Shown here one piece after another: positions 36,901 to 45,900 of a stretch of 64,000 nt of DNA. The notes beneath the pieces were generated by a model. It was not told the origin of the DNA. It ran no database searches and worked only from the letters and a program-made list of their open reading frames with translations. The stretch is from Siphonodentalium dalli (lineage: Eukaryota; Mollusca; Scaphopoda; Gadilida; Siphonodentaliidae): NCBI GenBank assembly GCA_032622095.1, contig CP136061.1, positions 40,859,797-40,923,796 on the forward strand, read 5' to 3'. The position numbers and the translations under genes were made by a program. Position 1 is the first letter of the stretch; every line of letters begins with the position of its first letter.

Positions 36901-39900
36901 TGTGGGATAGTGTCACTAAATTCACCCTCTGGGGACCTCATTCTGCAAATGACAAGACACAATTTTTGCAGAGATGCCATCATTTTGTCTGTTGACATAA
37001 AAAGAAGCAATTTCCTCATTTCTGGGGACTCAATACCTATTCAAGAGATCTTGAAAACTGATTTTCATATCTCTGCTCAAATGAGAAATTTCTGGTGTTT
37101 CACCTTTATATTGATATGCGTGAAGAAGGAAAGACTTCATCAGCTCTAATTTGGCCCAATTCCATATTTTGGGCACACCATTTCTTGGGTTGAAATTGAA
37201 TTTAAAGGCCTGCTATATTGAGGTTTTTTTTTCCTTACAGGGAGGAAAAGGAGGCTGAAGAGAAGAAACTGGGAACAGAGGATGATAACGCCGATGAAGC
37301 GGAGGATGGTGGTGACCCGTTTAAAAGACTCGATGCCAGCGAACTGAAGAAAAAGGTCAGATATAAACAGGGTTCGTGCTGCCACTTGCCAAATTTGCCA
37401 ATGGCAAAAAATATTTTCATTTGGAATTTTTTTTTTTTGGCAAGTGAGTTTTTAAATTATGTGATGTGAACTATCTAATCATTAAACATCATCCAATGTG
37501 GATTATCCGTTACTCAAGTCAACTTAGAGACAAAACCGTTCAGTATATATCAAACTGCCATCAAACGTGGTTAAAATATGGCAGTCAGAAAAATAAGGTT
37601 CTGTATTTATTTCATTTTCATTGAGGCTGGTGTAAGTAATTTGTTTGTAATAGGCTCTCACGGTAGGACACTGCACGAAACAGCAAAAGGGAATTATATA
37701 ATTGTTTTTATAGCTAATATTTGTATGCACATTACTGGCAACACTGTACACCGCATATTTATGATATCTGTGTGTTATGACCAGCGATTACAAGACAAGA
37801 CAATAGGTTAATCAGTCGAATGTGAAAATAGGTTAATCAGTCGAATGTGAATGGCAAGCGAGGGATTAATTGGTGGTTCGACTTTATTGCCAACAATGAC
37901 ACAGGACAAAATAATATATATGCTATGATTGCTGTGGTGACAGATACATGTACTTCAAGTTTGATAACTGTCTTAGCAACATTAAACTTAATTTCTGGTG
38001 TCGCTTAGATATTTATCGTTACTTTGATAAATATTAATAATACTAGTTTGTTTCAATAGCTCATTTTACCTGTGTATGTTGTTAGGTTTTACACAAGCCT
38101 TGAAATAGTGTGCCTGTCATTTGCAGAATGAGGTCCCCAGATGGTGAATTTAGTGATGCTACCCCGCATAGTGGGCTAGCATCACCAAATTCACCCTCTG
38201 GGAACCTCATTCTGCTGCGTTGTAAGCAGAATGAGGTCATTCTGCTGCGTTGTAAGCAGAATGAGGTCCCCAGAGGGTGAATTTGGTGATGCTAGCCCGC
38301 TATGCAGGGTAGCATCACTAAATTCACCCTCTGGGGACCTCATTCTGCAAATGACAGACACCCTATTTCAAGGCTTGGTTTTACATTATATAACAACAAT
38401 AAAAAATGAGAATTTTCTTCAATCTCCCCAATTAAATTTGGCAATCATTTTGAAATTTGGCAAACAAAAACTTAATTGGGCAAAACGTTTGGCAAGAGAA
38501 AATTTGGGTTCAGCACCAACCCTGGATATAAAAGATGTCTTCTCCATTGGATTTTAATTCTGCCAACAGTCTTGTCTGGAATATCAAGGTGACTAATGGG
38601 TGAACATCACCAACTTCAACTGGGAAACTTCAATCTGATCCTAGGTCTCCCATAGCAGTTCAGGCCTCAGCAGAATGAGGTTCTCAGAGGGTGAATTTGG
38701 TGATGCTAGCCTGCCATGTGGGATAGCTAGCATCACTAAATTCACCCTCTTGGGACCTCATTCTGCAAATGACAGGCCCACTAATTGCAGGCTTATCTAG
38801 AAACATTGGTGCAATCTCTTGGTTGATTTTATAGGATGAGAAACTGAAGCTAAAGAAATCAAAGATGAAGAACAAGAACAGTAACTGTGTGGATAAAGAT
38901 GAACTCCAAGTGATTCCCCCCATCTCTAATCGATCAAACGACAAACATTTAAGCATGAACCCCGACTCGCCGGGAAATTCCGACGATGATATGTCCACTC
39001 CTCACGGCAAACTGCCACCATTACAGTCACATTTAGGAACAAAAACTGAAACGAAAACGAAGAAAGTGAAAAAGAAAAAACCAAAACAGCCTCGAGAACA
39101 GCATGATTTGGAGACGATATTAACGCAAAATACGTTGAGTGTTGTTTCTAATCCCTATGGTGATCCTTCTATGACTCTGAGTGACCCATGCATGCAGTCG
39201 AAGAAATCACTCCGTTCTATATCAAGGATAGATATAGATGATAATGAGGCTTCGTCTTGTGAAAACACGGCACGTGACGTGACCAGTACTAGATCAGACT
39301 ATATGGAGGAAAACACGGCACGTGACGTGACCAGTACTAGATCAGACTATATGGACGACGAGGGTTTGGGAATGGATAGTAGTATGAAACCAAAGAGGAA
39401 AAAGAAGAAACGATTCGGAAACTTAATTGAGCAACGCAATGACCCTAATTCACCACTCTATTCACCAGCCAGATCGCCACATATGAACGGTCATGCTGAC
39501 AGCTTGCCATCGCTACACAAGGATAGTAAGTAGTATTTAAAGTGATGTGAAACACTCCGGTTGGGTGATCAAATAGAAATGGAGAATAATCTTGCTCAAA
39601 GTAGTTATTTTTGCGAATATTAATCCTAATTTACAGTACACACACCATCATTATTATATATTAATTAAATGGAATGAATCTTGATGGCGAAATAATTTGC
39701 ATTAGTTTATTGCCGATTGTCGCGTCCCTAATCGAGATGTAAATATTTACAACTAAGCGTAGTTTATACGATGATATCTATGGAGTGGTATGGTCGATTT
39801 CTTTGAGATTTTCAGTGATGCTAGTAGAATGCTACATTCCCACAGTTGGCATAGCGCTGAGTACAAACTTATCAGTTTCTCGCACCCGAATTAGTCCAGA

Positions 39901-42900
39901 ATATGTCTTTAAGCTACCAAGTGTTTAATTGGACCCAAGGCACTATGTGTGAATACTGATATTAGTTGTTCATCAACAATTAACGGGTGTAAAATGGCAT
40001 TAGAAAGAGTTTGTTGAATATGAAAAAAATTCTTTGAAATTTTCTGATGTAGCAAAATTAATTTAAAGGCCCACTTAATTTTTGAATGCCCAGATAACAT
40101 TCCCTATTATATACCATTTGGAAGAGCAACCAAAAAATATATATATTCCACTAGAATATGAAGTAGATGTGGCCCAGTACTGTCCACCAAGTGATAGAGA
40201 TTCATTCCAAGACTTCCCCCCCCTTGTCAACCCAGAATGCATCATAATTCAAACTAAGAGATAGAGTTATTCCCCTTCCATTGAGTATAATAGACTTTAT
40301 ATTATAGTCCGAATCAAAATTAAATACAGGACACACCTTGGTACCTCTACAAAACAATATGTTCCCAGTTTATTCGAACAGATCAGTTAATAATACAATG
40401 TTTTGGAGCTTCCTCTTTCAAATTGTGTATAACATATAACATGGAATATGTTGAAAATTAAGTGGGCATTTAAAAGGACCAAAGGTACTCACAGTGGGTA
40501 AATGTTCAATAAATATAAAAGTCTGTAAAAACATACATTGTTCTTATATTCATAATTGATAATTCTCTAATAACAAACTATCGCATGTTGAAATTTTTGT
40601 CATGTAAACAAAACTGTTATAGTGAAAAAGGTAGCCGAAGAATAAAAACATAAACTCTGTTCCAATGGTAATTTATAACCCTGATTTGGCAAGAGATAAA
40701 ATGAGAGACAATTGATGCAAGTAAGGACTACCTTTATATAGTGATATCCAAAACATGATATAACAACGGTGTAGAAAAAGGTAGCCGAAGAATAAAAACA
40801 TAAACAGTGGGTTCAAATAACGACTACCTTTATATAGTGATATCCAAAACATGATATAACAACGGTGTAGAAAAAGGAAGCCGAAGAATAAAAACATAAA
40901 CAGTGGGTTCAAATAATGCCCACGTAAGTTCCAACTGGTATAGCAACAGCAAGCATTAAGTGAATGCTTCGAGTTAGTGTGTGTTGCTACCCCAGGAGGA
41001 ACCGATAAAAATTGGCAAAAGAGCCAATAAAAGGGGGATTAACTTTTATACAACCACAGTAAAAACCGGATGTCCTTGCGAAATAAGAAAAGTAAGAAAG
41101 TTGAATGCAAGACCAAAAGAAATGTGTCATGGGATGAAAAATTTAATTTTTTAGATTTCACATCGAATAATTTAAATAGATCCAGGCATCATTTCCCAGC
41201 GACATCCGGAAAACTGTGTTAACCATAAAAAATTCAACATCCGAGCGAGGAGAGGGGGATGATGGGGTGGTGGTGGGAGAAAATATTGTAGAGCAATTAA
41301 TTATGCGACTTCGCACCTGAAGAAAATTTTGTGAAAGAAAGTGCGTAGATGTTTACTTGGTGTCTACATGCGCACTATAAAAATAGTTCCAGGAGAAGAG
41401 ACTATCATGTCCTGGAAATTAAAATTAAGAAACTCCAACTATGTTTATTATAACCATAGTTGTTTGAATAAAGCTAACGAATAATGTTTTGTCAAAACAA
41501 TATAATTACCGAGATTATTGCACCACGTTGCATCAGCTTGTCATCGGATGATTGTCGGAAAAGCCGTGCTGCGGTCACTTCTCGTAAATTCTCGCGGCGC
41601 GAGATGTGTGACTGTAAGCGCGAATTATGAATTTAAAAATACCAGCCGCATCGGGGATATAAAACCATTGGACCTCTGTTCCAATGGTAATTTATATAAG
41701 ATTAAATGAGTATATATGCATAACAGTTCCCTCTACATTTTCTGGTTATTACTAGACAGTTCACGGTGTATTATTGTCCATGTTTACTGTGTGCAGAAAA
41801 AATTAAAAATAAAAACCTCCCTCCCTCACTGATTTGAAAACAAATTGCTCAAGAACCAAAACTTTTTCTTTTGACCTAAAAGTAATAAAGTACTAGTAGT
41901 ATATATTACATTTGTGTGTAGTTCAACCGTTGTGTTCTCTGAAATGATAAATACGATGTGGTTGGAGTTTTCGACAATCTTTGCTACATTCTTCCATTGT
42001 TTGGATACCAACTGCTTGGTGTTATTCATTGCAATAAGTCCACAATAAAGGGTTAATAGTTATCCCTTTTAGTAGCTATTTAATTGTGTGCAGCGGTCCT
42101 AATGTAGTGAGTTTTTACAGAGATATAAATTTGGGCTGCAATTCAAATGAATAATTTCAAAAGCAAGCTAAATTAATTTGTTAGTTGTACATGTGGTGTG
42201 TTTTCTTAACTGTTTACATTTCCTTAATGTAATTTGAATGCAGTAAATATTATGATGTTATTTTCAGTCCCCTGTGACTTAAACTTATTTGTTAAAACTA
42301 TGAAGAATATGTGGTAGTAACTATGTCTTATATCTAAATAAAAAATTGCTGCCTTGTGTGTTATATAGTCCCAGGCATGTCCAAAGGGCAACGCTCGGAG
42401 ACGAATATATCATGCTACTGCACATATCTACTATACATGTATATACGTAATAGAGAACTTAAAATGTGCATATAGTGTCCTAAGTGTAATGTCTGAATAC
42501 ATCGGCCATTTGAGCTTCCTTTTTAGCTCAACTTACTTTTGTAAGTTTGAGCTATTGCCATGGTTTGGCGTCCGTCGTCCGTGTGTGCGTGTGTCCGTCA
42601 ACAATTTCCTTTGGCGCGGGCTACAGGTTGTACCTTTGGTCTGATCTTCATGAAATTTGTCATGAATTATAACTATGACATGTAGATGGGAACGAGTCGT
42701 TTTGGGGTCATTCGGCCAAAAAACATGGCCACCAGCATTTTACTCTTTGCATGACTAAATCCTTTGGCGCGGGCTACAGGTTGTACCTTTGGTCTAATCT
42801 TTGTCATGAATGTTGAAATTGACATGTAGATGGGAACGAGTCATTGTGGGGTCATTCGGCCAAAAAACATGGCCGTGGCAGCCATCTTAGATTTCAAAAT

Positions 42901-45900
42901 TCAATCCATTGGCGCGGGCTACAGGTCGTACTGTTCGTCTGATCATCATGAAATTTGTCATGGATGTTAATATTGACATGTAGATGGGAACGAGTCATTT
43001 TGGGGTTGTTCGGCCAATAAACATGGCCACCAGCAGCCATCTTGGATTTTACCCTTTGCATGACTAAATCCTTTGGCGCGGGCTACAGGTCGTAGCTTCG
43101 ATCGGAACATCATGAAATTTGTCATGGATGTTAACAATGACATGTAGATGGGAACGAGTGATTTTGGGGTCGTTCGGCCGAAAAACATTGCCGCCAGCAG
43201 CCATCTTGGATTTTACTCTTTGCATGACTAAATCCTTTGGCCCGGGCTACAGGTCGTACCTTTGGTCTGATCTTTATGAAATTTGTCATGAATGTTGACA
43301 TTGACATGTAGATGGGAACGAGTCAATTTGGGGTCATTCGGCCAAAAAACATGGCCGCTGGCAGCCATCTTGGATTTCAAGATTCAATCCATTGGCGCGG
43401 GCTACAGATCGTACTGTTCGCCTGATCATCATGAAATTTGTCATTGATGTTAATAATGACATTTAGATGGGAACGAGTGATTTTGGTGTCGTTCAGCCAA
43501 TAAACATGGCCGCCAGCAGCCATCTTGGATTTTACTCTTTGCATGACTAAATCCTTTGGTGCGGGCTACAGGTCGTAGCTTTGATCAGATCATCATGAAA
43601 TTTGTCATTGATGTTAATAATGACATCTAGATGGGAACGAGTGATTTTGGGGTCGTTTGGCCAAAAAACATGGCCGCCAGCAGCCATCTTGGATTTTACT
43701 ATTTGCATGACTAAATCCTTTGGCGCGGGCTACAGGTCGTTGTGTTCGTCGGAAGTTTATGAAATTTGTCATGGATGTTAACACTGACATGTAGATGGGA
43801 ACGAGTGATTTTGGAGTCGTTCGGCCAAAAAACATGGCCACCAGCAGCCATCTTGGATTTTACTCTTTGCATGACTAAATCCTTTGGCGCGGGCTATAGG
43901 TTGCCTTTGGTCTAATCTTTATAAAATTTGTCATGAACGTTGAAATTGACATGTAGATGGGAACGAATCATTGTGGGGTCATTCGGCCAAAAAACATGTT
44001 TTCAAAATTCAATCCATTGGCGCGGGCTACAGGTCGTACTGTTCGTCTGATCATCATGAAATTTGTCATGAACGATAACAATGACATGTAGATGGGATCG
44101 AGTCGTTTTGGGGTCATTTGGTCAAAAAACATGGCCGCCAGCAGCCATCTTGGATTTTACTCTTTGGATGACTAAATCCTTTGGTGCGGGCTACAGGTCG
44201 TAGCTTTGGTCAGATGGTCATGAAATTTGTCATGAATTATAACAATGACATGTAGATGGGAACGAGTCGTTTTGGGGTCATTCGGTCAAAAAACATGGCC
44301 ACCAGCATTTTACTCTTTGCATGACTAAATCCTTTGGCGTGGGCTACAGGTCATACCTTTGGTCTGATCTTTATTAAATTTGTCATGGATGTTAAAACTG
44401 ACATGTAGATGGGAACGAGTGATTTTGGAGTCGTTCGGCCAAAAAACATGGCCGCCAGCAGCCATCTTGGATTTTACTCTTTGCATGACTAAATCCTTTG
44501 GCACGGGCTACAGGTTGTACCTTTGGTCTAATCTTTATGAAATTTGTCATGAATGTTGACATTGACATGTAGATGGGAACGAATCATTGTGGGGTCATTC
44601 GGCCAAAAAACATGGCTGCCAGCGGCCATCTTGGATTTCAAAATTCAATCCATTGGCGCGGTCTACAGGTCGTACTGTTCGTCTGATCATCATGAAATTT
44701 GTAGGTTGTAGCTTTGGTCAAATCTTCATAAAATTTGTCATGGATGTTAACAATTATACGTAGATGGGAACGAGTTCTTTTGGGGTCAATTGGCCAAAAA
44801 AAATGGCCACCAGCAGCCATCTTGTATTTTACTCTTTGCATCACTAAATCCTTTGGCGCAGGTTAGACATTTCAATTAGCACCTTTCCTATTCCTCCATT
44901 TACTGTCAACCATTAAATTATTCCCCTACCTAAGTTGAGCTACAGTGTCATTGACACTTTCATTTCTGGTCGCTTTGGTGGCATGTGGTATTGACGTCGG
45001 ACTTTGAGTCGTAAGGCGCACTTGCTGCCATGGGCTGGGGTTCGAATTCGACCCAATCCCCAACAAAGAAAAACCACACGATTCTAACTTTATATATTTT
45101 GCATTTTCAGAGAGTTCAAGGGACATTGTTATGAATGAAAGGAACCCGATCTCTTCTGACGAGGAACTTATTCCTGTCATGAGTTACGATCCAGCATCAA
45201 GTAGAAGTATGCCAATAAAGTCTTCCCGTCCTTTACCAAACCACTTCGCTAATCACGTCTACAATGACAACGAGGTCTACGACTCGCCTGTCCGACGAAT
45301 CAATGTCAGGAGTCCCACGTTGGAAGGAGAAAGTGATGATGGACATATCACCAAAGGTAAGCTTTTAAACAATGCTGTCAAAAGTATAGATGGGCAGTTA
45401 TAACAAAATATCGGCTTTAATTTTAATTACAGTTTTAACAGACTTAATAAAAAATATGGTGCCTACGGTTTTCAGAAATATATGCGCATTATGCAGATTG
45501 CATAGCTGAATGAGGGTGTCACATACCCCCCTACCCCCTGAATCCTGAAACCAGATCAAATTGAGGGGTGAATCCTGCGTACCAGATAAGAAACTATAGA
45601 ATACAAGTCATAGTTATTCCACACTAATATGATAAATTTTCACACATTTGCTGATCTCGCGTACCAGTTAACAGAGGGGTGTGAATCCTGTGTACATTCT
45701 GGAAATGGCCTGAATCCTGCGTGCCAAAAGAGGGGAGTGTCTCCCTCCTGGATTGCATAAAAACACTTCATTTTACTCCCGGTCTATTATTCGTACTTTG
45801 CATTTTCAATGAAGCTATCCACAGCTGTCAATCAAATCATTATTAGCAGATATATTCTACCAATCTTTCTGCATTCAGAATTCTTTGTTCCCCTACTTTT

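Noticed and set aside
40082-40264. 60-residue ORF between exons 6 and 7 as an extra ARL13B exon
   Set aside because: It lies inside a TIR element and has no suitable splice sites; exons 6 and 7 already join in phase.
42967-43841. Minus-strand proteins of 73-75 residues with near-identical sequence (MFFGRTTPKSLVPIYM...)
   Set aside because: They are translations of successive units of the tandem array, not genes.
44967-45080. Functional tRNA gene in ARL13B intron 6
   Set aside because: Box B is good, but the cloverleaf does not close, and the location between a repeat element and exon 7 fits a SINE head.
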